From Anaerolineales bacterium (GTDB taxonomy: Bacteria; Chloroflexota; Anaerolineae; 4572-78; J111): DNA of 64,000 nucleotides. The position numbers and the translations under genes were made by a program. The DNA lies in NCBI GenBank assembly GCA_020634855.1, contig JACKAU010000012.1, forward strand, positions 260,987-324,986, read 5' to 3'. Shown one piece after another: positions 8,761-15,624 of the stretch (its first letter is position 1; each line of letters starts with the position of its first letter). A model generated the notes under the pieces. It did not search any database. It was not told where the DNA came from and saw only the letters and a list, made by a program, of their open reading frames with translations.

Positions 8761-8790
8761 AAAAAAGCCGCAGATATCTCATCTGCGGCC
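8761..8790 (-). terminator. Attenuator terminator T2
   Basis: On the minus strand GCCGCAGAT, loop GAGAT, ATCTGCGGC, then TTTTTTGTTG. A perfect 9-bp stem with a U tract: a classical intrinsic terminator. Its arms are near-identical to those of T1. Confidence 0.85.
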
Positions 8791-8792
8791 GG

Positions 8793-8822
8793 GGGGGCGC
8801 GCCCCCAAGGTTGCCAGGCAAC
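8793..8822. repeat. Two small palindromes between T1 and T2
   Basis: GGGGGCGCGCCCCC (8793-8806) is self-complementary, and GTTGCCAGGCAAC (8810-8822) folds into a 6-bp stem. They lie between the two terminators and may act as insulating hairpins. Confidence 0.6.
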
Positions 8823-8855
8823 AAAAAAGCCGCAGACGATAGTGGTCTGCGGCTT
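8823..8855 (-). terminator. Attenuator terminator T1
   Basis: On the minus strand AAGCCGCAGAC, loop CACTATC, GTCTGCGGCTT then TTTT. An 11-bp perfect stem with a U tract, 18 bases after the stop of the 34-codon leader ORF. The 5' arm is complementary to a segment inside that ORF. Confidence 0.88.
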
Positions 8856-8873
8856 AAGTTTTAGTTTAGAAAA

Positions 8874-8978
8874 TTAATGCTTAAGCGTAGAGTCTGCAGA
8901 CGCACTACGATTAGGATGGCGGTAGTCTCCGCCACGGGTTCGGTTCGGGAAGGCGATGATATACATCATTCGTAGCAT
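8874..8978 (-). CDS. 34-codon leader peptide ORF
   Basis: ATG 8976-8978 to TAA 8874-8876, with AAAGGAA 7 bases upstream. The peptide begins MLRMMYIIAFPNRTRGG and ends in a Ser/Asp/Lys/His tail; it is basic with a short hydrophobic start. A good promoter lies 38 bases upstream and terminator T1 lies 18 bases downstream. The coding sequence contains GTCTGC and GCTTAAG, which can pair with GCAGAC and CTTAAGC of the T1 5' arm and flank, while the ribosome-binding region holds CCGCAGAC, which can pair with the same GTCTGC. This is the logic of ribosome-mediated attenuation. I infer a leader peptide, not a functional protein. Confidence 0.65.
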   Translation of the reverse strand: MLRMMYIIAFPNRTRGGDYRHPNRSASADSTLKH

Positions 8979-9015
8979 GTCTGCGGTTCCTTTCTTAAGT
9001 ATTTTTGCAAGACCT

Positions 9016-9045
9016 AGGATATCATAACTTTTGAGTAAATGTCAA
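9016..9045 (-). promoter_or_regulatory. Strong sigma-70-like promoter for the attenuator transcript
   Basis: On the minus strand TTGACA (9040-9045), 18-base spacer, TATCCT (9016-9021). Predicted start near 9009, about 30 bases before the leader ATG. Confidence 0.65.
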
Positions 9046-9319
9046 CCCCCTAATTTTGAGTTTTAAGGTGAGGTTCTGGTTGGCTTGAGGCGCCGGTTGT
9101 GGGGGCAAAGCGGGGGTAGGGGGCAGGGAGCAGGGATTAAGGGAAAAATCCCCCAGGCGGAGGTCGAGGCTTGAGCCGACAAAATGAAGAAGGGTTGACT
9201 TTGGCCGTAATCTACGCTTTACTGTATTAATCTGGGTTTGGAGATCGATGTGTCTCATGTCATTGGTATGACAAAGCAAGCTGTGTCGCTCCAGCCCTTT
9301 ACCTCAAAGGGAAACAAGC
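9046..9319. other. Intergenic stretch without a supported gene
   Basis: Contains G-rich low complexity (about 9095-9160) and a copy of GACAAAGCAAGCTGTGTCGCTCC (shortened here to its core GACAAAGCAAGC) similar to 637-656. An open frame on the minus strand overlaps the promoter but has no ribosome binding site. Confidence 0.5.
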
Positions 9320-10414
9320 TTGAGCGGGTCAAGTCTGGGAGAGTTGTTCAAAAAAGTTGATGGCGGCTGGAGTCGCCTCAAGTTCAAAGCCAAGCGGCGG
9401 TTGGGCCGGCTGGACTTTTTGGAGGTGCTGGTCTATTTCGGGTTTGGGACGGCCCGGCAGGTTTATGTGCGGGGTCGGGTGTTGGAGCGTAAGGGCATGA
9501 CCGGCGCGGCCGAGGACGACTCGCTGTGGCGTAACTTCAAGCAGATGGCCCGCCGCTTTGCCAGCGATGAGATTCCGGGGGCGGTGGTGCAGATCGATTT
9601 CTTGGGCGCTTCGACGCAGGCCAAAACCGATCACGAAGGTTTTTTTGAAGTGACGCTCACGCCCAAGCAGCCGCCCGCGCCGGATCGGTTGTGGCACTCG
9701 GTCGAGGTCAGACTGCTGGAACCCCAGCATCCGCGCCAGCCGCAGCCGGTGATCAGCCCCGGCGAGATTCTGGTCCCGCCGGCCCAGGCCGAGTTCGGCG
9801 TCATCAGCGATATCGATGACACCGTGGTTCAGACGGCCGCCACCAGTTTAATCAAGATGCTGCGGATCGTGATGTTCAGCAACGCCCACACCCGTCTACC
9901 GTTTGAGGGTGTGAGTGAATTTTACCGAGCGCTGCAAGCGGGCCGGGGTGGCGCTCAAAATCCGATCTTCTACGTCTCCAGCAGCCCGTGGAACTTGTAT
10001 GATCTGCTGGTCGATTTTTTCCGCATCCATCATATTCCCCACGGCCCGCTGCTGTTGCAAGATTACGGCCTCGAGCCGGGCCAGTGGCTCCACACCGACC
10101 ATCAAAAGCACAAGCTCCGGCAAATCGAGCGGGTCTTAACCATCCTGCCTGAGTTGCCCTTTATCCTCATTGGCGACAGCGGCCAGCAAGACCCGGAGAT
10201 TTATCGTGAGGTGGTTCACCAATACCCCGGCCGGATTTTAGCTATTTACATTCGCGATATATCGTTGGATCGCCGCCAGGCCGAAATCAAAACCATCGCG
10301 GCCGAGCTGGGGCCGGCCGGGGTCGAGATGGTGCTAGTCAAAGATACGCAGTTGGCCATGCAGCACGCTGTAGCTCAGGGCTTTATCTCAGCCGAGTGGG
10401 TTAGTTCGCCGTAG
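9320..10414 (+). CDS. App1/DUF2183-family phosphatidate phosphatase-like protein
   Basis: 364 residues starting at TTG 9320 with AAAGGGA upstream. The C-terminal half matches the App1 catalytic domain (DUF2183), a HAD-like phosphatase: ISDIDDTVV near residue 165 with the two catalytic Asp, VSSSPWNLYDLL, and ILIGDSGQQDPEIY. The yeast member App1p is a Mg-dependent phosphatidate phosphatase; many bacterial members are uncharacterised. Residues about 45-130 contain a small beta domain often found N-terminal to it (QVYVRGRVLE, GAVVQIDFLG). No signal peptide, so cytosolic action is likely. The next gene follows after 88 bases. Confidence 0.85.
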   Translation: MSGSSLGELFKKVDGGWSRLKFKAKRRLGRLDFLEVLVYFGFGTARQVYVRGRVLERKGMTGAAEDDSLWRNFKQMARRFASDEIPGAVVQIDFLGASTQAKTDHEGFFEVTLTPKQPPAPDRLWHSVEVRLLEPQHPRQPQPVISPGEILVPPAQAEFGVISDIDDTVVQTAATSLIKMLRIVMFSNAHTRLPFEGVSEFYRALQAGRGGAQNPIFYVSSSPWNLYDLLVDFFRIHHIPHGPLLLQDYGLEPGQWLHTDHQKHKLRQIERVLTILPELPFILIGDSGQQDPEIYREVVHQYPGRILAIYIRDISLDRRQAEIKTIAAELGPAGVEMVLVKDTQLAMQHAVAQGFISAEWVSSP

Positions 10415-10502
10415 TTGGGAGTGGCGGCTGAACTTTTGATTAAAAAGCAGGGCTGTGCTAGATTTAACCTTACCAACTTTTCGCAACGAGATAAGAAACA
10501 TT

Positions 10503-10859
10503 ATGACGAACCCACTTGAGAAGATCGCGCTTAGCTTTGGGGTCGATAAGATTAAGCGCCACATCTTCTTGTGCTGCGACCAGTCCAAACCTAAGTGTTG
10601 CGACCGAGACGTTAGTCTGGAGTCGTGGCATTATTTGAAGCGTCGCCTGGAGGAATTGAACCTGACCGGCAGCGGCGGCATCTACCGGACCAAAGCCAAC
10701 TGTCTGCGCATCTGCCAGAATGGGCCGATTGCCGTGGTCTACCCGGAAGGAACGTGGTATCACTCCTGCTCGCCGGCGGTGCTGGAACGCATTATCCAGG
10801 AGCATCTTATCGGCGAGCGACCGGTTGAAGAGTTTGTGATAATGGAACATCCGCTGTAG
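10503..10859 (+). CDS. (2Fe-2S) thioredoxin-like ferredoxin
   Basis: 118 residues from ATG 10503; an upstream in-frame GTG at 10455 is possible but gives an unlikely N-terminus. Cys residues occur as CC (22-23 region), CC after KPK, and CLRIC further on, giving the C-x(n)-C and C-x3-C arrangement of thioredoxin-fold [2Fe-2S] ferredoxins (NuoE-like family). IFLCCDQSKPKCC and the GGIYRTKANCLRICQNGP block are typical. Likely a small cytosolic electron carrier; its partner is unknown. A long hairpin follows immediately. Confidence 0.85.
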   Translation: MTNPLEKIALSFGVDKIKRHIFLCCDQSKPKCCDRDVSLESWHYLKRRLEELNLTGSGGIYRTKANCLRICQNGPIAVVYPEGTWYHSCSPAVLERIIQEHLIGERPVEEFVIMEHPL

Positions 10860-10873
10860 AGATGGGGAGACAA

Positions 10874-10929
10874 GGAGATTAGGAGAGGGGGAGATTAGGC
10901 TGATTTAATCTCCCCCTCTCCTAATCTCC
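10874..10929. terminator. 24-bp perfect inverted repeat between convergent genes
   Basis: The arms at 10874-10897 and 10906-10929 are perfectly complementary (core AGGAGAGGGGGAGATT), with an 8-base loop. It probably ends both flanking genes. The motif GGGGAGACAAGGAGATT at 10864-10880 recurs near 40111-40130 and inside the lysK-like gene (11629-11651), so it is also a dispersed repeat. Confidence 0.75.
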
Positions 10930-10945
10930 CTAATACTTTATCTCC

Positions 10946-12154
10946 CTATTTCATCACCCGCTGCAAGACCCCCACCAAAACCTCAATAGCGGCGATATAC
11001 TCGGTGACATCGATATGTTCGTTGGGGGTGTGGTCGAGACTGCTGTCGCCGGGGCCGTAGGCGACGATGGGCGTGTCGGGCCAGTGGGGGCCGACCACGT
11101 TCATATCGGCGGTGCCGGTTTTGACGACAAAGCGCGGGCTGCCGTCGGCTGCCCGGATGCTCGATAGGAAAGCTCGGACCAATGGGTTGGATTTATGACC
11201 CTTATAGGCCAGCTCCGCCCCGGAGAAGGTTACCTCGGCCTGGGTGCCGTCGGGCAGCGCGTCGAGATGGCGGCGCAGATCCTCCTCTAACTCGGTCGGG
11301 TTGAGGCCAACCGGCAGCCGGAAGCCGAAACTGAGATCCACCCGGCCCAATACCCCTTCATCCCGGCTGGCAATATGCCGCAGCGATGGGTCGAGCCGGG
11401 TGAAGGGCGAGTCGGCCTCGCGGCTGTCATTGAGTTGGCGGCAGTAGTTCTCAATTTGCCGCCACAAATCAACTGCCTGTTCCGCCGGCAAGCGCCCCTC
11501 GCCGGCCGAGTGGCTGAACGGCACGGTCAGCGCCACATCCATCAACAGCCGGCCCTTATAGCCCAGCGTTACCCGATCCCAATTGCTCGGCTCGCCGATA
11601 ACACAGTAAGCCGGTGGGGGAAGATGAGGCAATAAGGAGACAGGGAGATTTTGGGCTTCATCTTTATTTCCCTGTAACTCTGCCACATTGCCACTCTGTA
11701 ACTCTGCAACCTTGCTACCCTGCAACTCTGTAACACTGCGTCGTTGCTGCAAGATATGCCGCGCCCCACGGCTGGTGGCCGATTCTTCCTCGACCGCGCC
11801 GACGACGGTCACGCGCCAGCCGTTCGGCACATCGACCAGGGCGGCGGCCGCCGCAAAGGTGCAGAGCGGCCCTTTGGCATCGACACTGCCTCGGCCGTAG
11901 AGGAGATCGCCCTCGCGCCGGAGCGGGACTTCGCCGGGGAAGGTATCGATGTGGCCCAGCAGCAAAATCTCCCGGTCGCCGCTGCCTTTTTTCCCCACCG
12001 CATTGCCGACCTCATCGACATAGGCTTTCAGGCCGTGGGCATTCAGCCAGCCCGCCAGGTAAGTTGAGGCTTTGCGCTCGTGTCGTGAGGGGGAGGGAAT
12101 GGATACCAGCTTGGTCAGGAGATCGATGGCTTGGTTATGAAAATTGTCAGTCAT
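10946..12154 (-). CDS. lysK: M20 family deacylase, [LysW]-lysine/ornithine hydrolase-like, with repeat-derived insertion
   Basis: 402 residues. LLGHIDTFPG (His about 68), GRGSVDAKGP (Asp about 92), AVEEES (Glu 122-123), IGEPSNWDRVTLGYKGR and a late SLDHTPNEHID give the di-zinc site of M20 peptidases, closest to LysK, which releases lysine or ornithine from the LysW carrier protein. No other LysW-pathway gene lies in the window, so ArgE-like deacetylation remains possible. Residues about 139-181 interrupt a conserved surface segment just before the GEPS motif; this insert is encoded by dispersed repeat DNA (VTELQGSKVAELQS-type 8-residue periodicity) and is in frame. ATG 12154 lies 3 bases after the stop of the toxin gene, so translation may be coupled. 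Confidence 0.82.
   Translation of the reverse strand: MTDNFHNQAIDLLTKLVSIPSPSRHERKASTYLAGWLNAHGLKAYVDEVGNAVGKKGSGDREILLLGHIDTFPGEVPLRREGDLLYGRGSVDAKGPLCTFAAAAALVDVPNGWRVTVVGAVEEESATSRGARHILQQRRSVTELQGSKVAELQSGNVAELQGNKDEAQNLPVSLLPHLPPPAYCVIGEPSNWDRVTLGYKGRLLMDVALTVPFSHSAGEGRLPAEQAVDLWRQIENYCRQLNDSREADSPFTRLDPSLRHIASRDEGVLGRVDLSFGFRLPVGLNPTELEEDLRRHLDALPDGTQAEVTFSGAELAYKGHKSNPLVRAFLSSIRAADGSPRFVVKTGTADMNVVGPHWPDTPIVAYGPGDSSLDHTPNEHIDVTEYIAAIEVLVGVLQRVMK
11612..11740. repeat. Repeat DNA inserted in frame inside the lysK-like gene
   Basis: Contains CTACCCTGCAACTCTG-type octamer repeats (about 11680-11735) and a GGAGACAGGGAGATTTTGG unit (11632-11650), both found elsewhere between genes. No stop codon arises, and the three-octamer (24-base) period is read as an 8-residue repeat. 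Confidence 0.8.
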
Positions 12155-12157
12155 GGA

Positions 12158-12562
12158 TCATGGCCTACGAGTGTCAATAATGGACGCACCGCGCGTATAT
12201 TGCTGGTTGTCCAGGGTTATCAGATAATCGTCTAGCTGTTGGGCTAATGCGACATAAATGGCATCACACCCGCGTATTTTGTGGTCGGCGGCAATCTGGG
12301 CGGCTTGCTGTCCTAACGTTATCGTGATGGGAATTAGGGTGATAATGTTTGTGCTGAACAGGTGCTGAATGACCTGCTGGGTTAATTGGGGATTGTCGGT
12401 GCCGCGACTTAAGGCTGAAGCGACTTCAGCTAACAGGATAACCGGGGCAGTTATCGGTTCTTGAGCCGACTGAACCTGTTGAAACCAGGCCCAGCTACGC
12501 TCATGGTGGGCCTCATTTTTATTCACCAAGGCGACGTACACACTCGCATCGAGAACAGCCAT
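12158..12562 (-). CDS. vapC: PIN-domain toxin, VapC-like ribonuclease
   Basis: 134 residues with the four acidic positions of PIN domains: VLDAS (Asp 5), LLAEVASAL (Glu about 45), GCDAIYVALA (Asp about 99) and TLDNQQ (Asp about 116). VapC toxins cut specific RNAs, often tRNA or rRNA. It starts 3 bases after the antitoxin stop and ends 3 bases before the lysK-like gene, so all three look co-transcribed. RNA target unknown. Confidence 0.88.
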   Translation of the reverse strand: MAVLDASVYVALVNKNEAHHERSWAWFQQVQSAQEPITAPVILLAEVASALSRGTDNPQLTQQVIQHLFSTNIITLIPITITLGQQAAQIAADHKIRGCDAIYVALAQQLDDYLITLDNQQYTRGASIIDTRRP

Positions 12563-12565
12563 ACT

Positions 12566-12835
12566 CTATCTACGCTGCTCCTCAATCAACTCGACCCCGC
12601 TTTTGGATGATTGCCAGGCATCGGCAACTTGATCCGCTAATACTCTCAGTTCCGCCAAATAGGCGTCAACCTCATCCTGTTTGAGCTTGGCCGCATCTTC
12701 TGAGGTAAAAGGCCGCAGTACTGCCACCGGTTTGCCTTTGACAGTAATGATATATTCGACCATCTCATCCCGTACGGTTTGAACGATTTTCGAAGCTTTG
12801 TTCTTTAGCTCGCGCATTCCAATGGTTGTAGACAT
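12566..12835 (-). CDS. Phd/YefM-type antitoxin
   Basis: 89 residues from ATG 12835, chosen because AAAGGCAG lies upstream and MSTTIGMRELKNKASKIV is the usual N-terminus; 14 further in-frame codons upstream overlap the operator. TVKGKPVAVLRP is the family's conserved strand. The N-terminus should bind the operator, and the C-terminus (residues 50-89, charged) should neutralise the PIN toxin. Confidence 0.85.
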   Translation of the reverse strand: MSTTIGMRELKNKASKIVQTVRDEMVEYIITVKGKPVAVLRPFTSEDAAKLKQDEVDAYLAELRVLADQVADAWQSSKSGVELIEEQRR

Positions 12836-12858
12836 GAGGCTGCCTTTACTATGGAGGT

Positions 12859-12903
12859 AGCTACAGTGTAGCTGCATTATAACTTTGAAACAGCGGGTGT
12901 CAA
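12859..12903 (-). promoter_or_regulatory. Promoter and palindromic operator of the toxin-antitoxin operon
   Basis: TTGACA (12898-12903), 16-base spacer, perfect TATAAT (12876-12881). The palindrome AGCTACAGTGTAGCT (12859-12873) lies at the expected start site, where antitoxin binding would block transcription. Confidence 0.75.
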
Positions 12904-12923
12904 GTGACTCTTGAATACTTTTT

Positions 12924-14156
12924 TTAAACCATGGCCTGAATCACCCCCCGCTTGCCGTTCACCCGCCACTCAGCGTCTACCCGGTCGAGCGCCTCGGCCT
13001 GACCCGGCTGCAAGCCGACAATGGGGTCTGACTTTAGGGTGCGTAAGGTAACAAACGGGGCCGGGAAGTAGGGGATGGCGTCGGCGAGAGGCGCGGCGGC
13101 CGGCCAGCGGCTGTCGCCGACCAAACGGCGGTAGTTGGCGTCGCCCTTGAAGATGACCAGTTGGCTCTGGGCCAAACTGGCCGTGAGTGATGGCGGGATT
13201 TCCCAAAAGAAGCGACTGCTGTTCCAGAAAATGTGCGCTCGGATTTTGAGCCGTTCGCGTATGATTTGGGCGGACAAACGCCTAGCCAAAGGCGTGAAGG
13301 GGCCGCCTTTAGCTTCGATGGCGGCAATCGTCATGTCGAGATCGGCCGGGATAGCGTCGGAGACAAAAGTAGGGTGAGCTTTGATATGCAGGGTGACCGG
13401 CTGCGCCCACTCAAAGCGGAGCAGGAAGTCGGCCAGGGCCAGGTCCATTAACAGTTCCGTGCCGGAATTGTCGCAAATAAAATCGATGCGGCCGGGGGTT
13501 GACCGCCGATTGCTGAGATAGCGGACCACCCGGTCGGTGTCATCGACGAGTAAGTTGGCCTGTTCGCTGTCGACGGCAATCTCCCGACCGGCGTCTTGTG
13601 CGACCTGATTGTAACTCAAGTCGATGCGGTTGCCCCAGACGCAGTGGTGCAGCAGCGCTCGTAAACTGGCCTCGGAGTTGGCCTCGGCGTGGCTCAAGGC
13701 CGCGGCCAGCACCTGCCAGGGCGTGTCGCTGCTTAGCTCGGCTTGCTTGCGCGGCAGGAACGGATCGATGCCCTGCCAGGCGACAAGTTCTGGACCATTA
13801 CCGCCGAAGTAGTTGGTCGCTTCCAGCAGCCGCCGGTAGAGGAAGGACTCGGCAAAGTACCAGGGGATATCGAGCCAGCCCCGGCCCTGCTGCTGCTGCC
13901 AGACTTGCTGCCAGCTTACGCCATCGGGAGCGGTTGTCTTCAACGGCTGGATCGGTTGGTTCAAGGTTAGCTCATCGTACAAAGCCTCGACCCGCCGGAC
14001 AATGGCGGAGGGATAGACGCCGGCGTAATCGGTCAGCACTTGCCGGATGATGACCGGCTTTCGGGTAGTCAGAGTTTTATGAGCGAAAGACCCCGGTTCG
14101 CCGGTCATCAGCGGTGGGGGTGGCTGGGTGGGATCGAATTTGGGCTGGGTGGGCAT
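12924..14156 (-). CDS. ARMT1/DUF89-like damage-control phosphatase
   Basis: 410 residues starting at ATG 14156 with AAAGGAG 6 bases upstream; the open frame extends further up only through octamer repeat DNA. FICDNSGTELLMDLALADFLL (Asp-Asn pair) and VIFKGDANYRRLVGD are the metal-binding hallmarks of the DUF89/ARMT1 family, which hydrolyses phosphorylated metabolites such as sugar phosphates. WGNRIDLS and FVTLRTLKSDPIVGLQ also match the family. N-terminal PPPPLMTGEPGSFAH is typical of the eukaryote-like subfamily. Cytosolic. The natural substrate is unknown. Confidence 0.87.
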   Translation of the reverse strand: MPTQPKFDPTQPPPPLMTGEPGSFAHKTLTTRKPVIIRQVLTDYAGVYPSAIVRRVEALYDELTLNQPIQPLKTTAPDGVSWQQVWQQQQGRGWLDIPWYFAESFLYRRLLEATNYFGGNGPELVAWQGIDPFLPRKQAELSSDTPWQVLAAALSHAEANSEASLRALLHHCVWGNRIDLSYNQVAQDAGREIAVDSEQANLLVDDTDRVVRYLSNRRSTPGRIDFICDNSGTELLMDLALADFLLRFEWAQPVTLHIKAHPTFVSDAIPADLDMTIAAIEAKGGPFTPLARRLSAQIIRERLKIRAHIFWNSSRFFWEIPPSLTASLAQSQLVIFKGDANYRRLVGDSRWPAAAPLADAIPYFPAPFVTLRTLKSDPIVGLQPGQAEALDRVDAEWRVNGKRGVIQAMV

Positions 14157-14440
14157 GGAAACTCCTTTACAGGGTTGCAGAGTTGCAGGGTAGCAGGGTA
14201 GCAGAGTGACAGAGTTGCAGAGTTGCAAGTATGAAGGTTAGGACTTACGCAAAAATTAGGTAACAGTCACTTGCTGTCGATAAATCAGCATCGGGTTAGT
14301 TTAGATATGTCGATTTAGCTTATCCAAATGACTGTCACCTTTAGAACTCAATCTTCGCAAATTCTTGTAACCCTGCGACCTTGCCACCCTATCACTTTGT
14401 AACCCTGCGACTTTGCTACCTTGCATCTCTGCGAAATTGT
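14157..14440. repeat. Composite repeat: octamer repeats flanking an inverted-repeat core
   Basis: Left part (14168-14228) carries GTTGCAGG/GTAGCAGG octamers; right part (14364-14432) carries the same family inverted (ACCCTGCGACCTTGCC). Between them TAGGTAACAGTCA (about 14257-14269) faces TGACTGTCACCT (14329-14340). The whole has the look of a small mobile or foldback element. No coding capacity. Confidence 0.65.
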
Positions 14441-15196
14441 TTAATTTTTTAAGCCCGCTACCAGCGCCGGTAATATCTGTCCGGATGGACCAGGTAGAAC
14501 GAAGGTGGCGTGGGGGGTTAGGGGCGTTTCATCAGGATTGATTTCGATGGTGGGGGTGCGGCGTTCTAAGGCGGTGAAGGGTAGCGAGGCGGCCGGATGA
14601 ACCAGGGCCGAGGTGCCTACCGAGAGAAACAGGTCGCAGGTTTCGGCAGCCTGGAAAGCGCGGTGCAGGGCCTGGGTCGGCAGCGCTTCGCCGAACCAGA
14701 CGACATCGGGGCGCAGGTAACTGTCGCAGTCGGGGCAGCGCGGCGGCGTCTCGCCGGCTTCCGACCAGGTCTCGGCGACTCGGCGATCGCTGGAGCAGAC
14801 GATGCGGGTGATGCTGCCGTGCAGTTCGATCACGTCGTCGCTGCCGGCGCGCTGGTGGAGGCCATCGACATTCTGGGTGATGAGGGTCAGTTTAGGCACA
14901 AGACCGGCTAATTCGACCAGGGCGAAGTGACCCGGATTCGGATCGGCCCGGCTGACCAACTCGCGCCGCCAGGCGTACCAATCCCAAACTAGCTGGGGAT
15001 TGCGGCGAAACGCCTGGGGCGTAGCTAGCTCCTCAGGGCTGTATTTGGCCCACAGTCCAGTTTGGGCGTCGCGAAACGTAGGGATATTACTCTCGGCCGA
15101 GACGCCGGCGCCGGTTAAAACGGCCACGTGTCCGGCTGAGCGAAGGGTCTCGATTACCTGCGACGGGATTGGAAGAGAAGACATCTGTTGGTTCAT
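14441..15196 (-). CDS. cobB: NAD-dependent protein deacylase, class III sirtuin
   Basis: 251 residues; ATG 15196 is preferred over GTG 15217 because GGAG lies 8 bases before it. GAGVSAESNIPTFRD binds NAD, TQNVDGLHQRAG and ELHGS hold the active site with the catalytic His, and WYAWRR carries the Tyr and Arg that in class III sirtuins (SIRT5, CobB) favour succinyl or malonyl lysine. The zinc ribbon shows only three clear Cys (IVCSS, then CPDC) where four are usual. Stands alone between repeats. Confidence 0.9.
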   Translation of the reverse strand: MNQQMSSLPIPSQVIETLRSAGHVAVLTGAGVSAESNIPTFRDAQTGLWAKYSPEELATPQAFRRNPQLVWDWYAWRRELVSRADPNPGHFALVELAGLVPKLTLITQNVDGLHQRAGSDDVIELHGSITRIVCSSDRRVAETWSEAGETPPRCPDCDSYLRPDVVWFGEALPTQALHRAFQAAETCDLFLSVGTSALVHPAASLPFTALERRTPTIEINPDETPLTPHATFVLPGPSGQILPALVAGLKN

Positions 15197-15325
15197 CGAA
15201 CTTACTCCGTATGGCACCTCTGGCGATTGAACTACTTTGGCTGCGATCTGGGTTGAGAAATTTCAAACCAACAGCGCCGTAGTCTACCACTATCGAAACC
15301 AGGGCGCAATTTGCTTCTTTTTCTT
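15197..15325. other. Intergenic
   Basis: Upstream region of the sirtuin gene. No structure beyond an AT-rich stretch before 15326. Confidence 0.4.
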
Positions 15326-15519
15326 ATGACAAAAATGGTTCGTTGTCGCGATGTTAGCTTTGATTGTGATATGTGGTTCGCGCCGAGACTGAGGAAGAAC
15401 TGTGGGCGAAAGTGGCCGAACATACTAAAAATGAGCATAATACTAATAATGTCCCGCCTGAAGTTGTGGCCAGGTTAATCAAGAAGAATAAGCACGGCCT
15501 AATAATTGATTTTGGCTAA
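15326..15519 (+). pseudogene. DUF1059-family small protein, frameshifted
   Basis: ATG 15326 opens MTKMVRCRDVSFDCD, the conserved start of DUF1059 proteins. From about 15376 the family continues in another frame: VRAETEEELWAKVAEH, then KNEHNTNNVPPEVVARLI, to TAA 15517-15519. A single deleted base within TGTGATATGTGGTTCGC restores one continuous reading of about 64 residues. Either the gene is dead or the assembly has an indel. There is no clear Shine-Dalgarno. Confidence 0.8.
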
Positions 15520-15624
15520 TTGAACCATCGGGTAGATGAACCGATTGCGCCTCAGGTAGATATTTCATATTACGCAATAATTCTGTAGCCAATACCCTGA
15601 TCATTTTGGAGGACTCGAATTTCA

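Larger units (their letters stand above)
8761..9000 (-). promoter_or_regulatory. Candidate ribosome-dependent transcription attenuator
   Basis: CCGCAGA(C/T) or its complement occurs as a set of mutually exclusive partners: at the leader ribosome-binding region (8979-8986), inside the leader ORF (GTCTGCAGAC, 8893-8902), and in both arms of T1 and T2. An antiterminator of 13 pairs (GCTTAAG with CTTAAGC, GTCTGC with GCAGAC) would destroy T1. The downstream genes are small ORFs and then a heterodimeric ABC exporter. Established precedent: bmrB-bmrCD in Bacillus subtilis uses a leader peptide to attenuate a heterodimeric ABC exporter. Control of the exporter here is inference, since 270 bases of repeat DNA intervene. 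Confidence 0.6.

Noticed and set aside
9022..9279. 85-codon minus-strand open frame
   Set aside because: Overlaps the strong promoter, has no ribosome site and a repetitive, low-complexity product.
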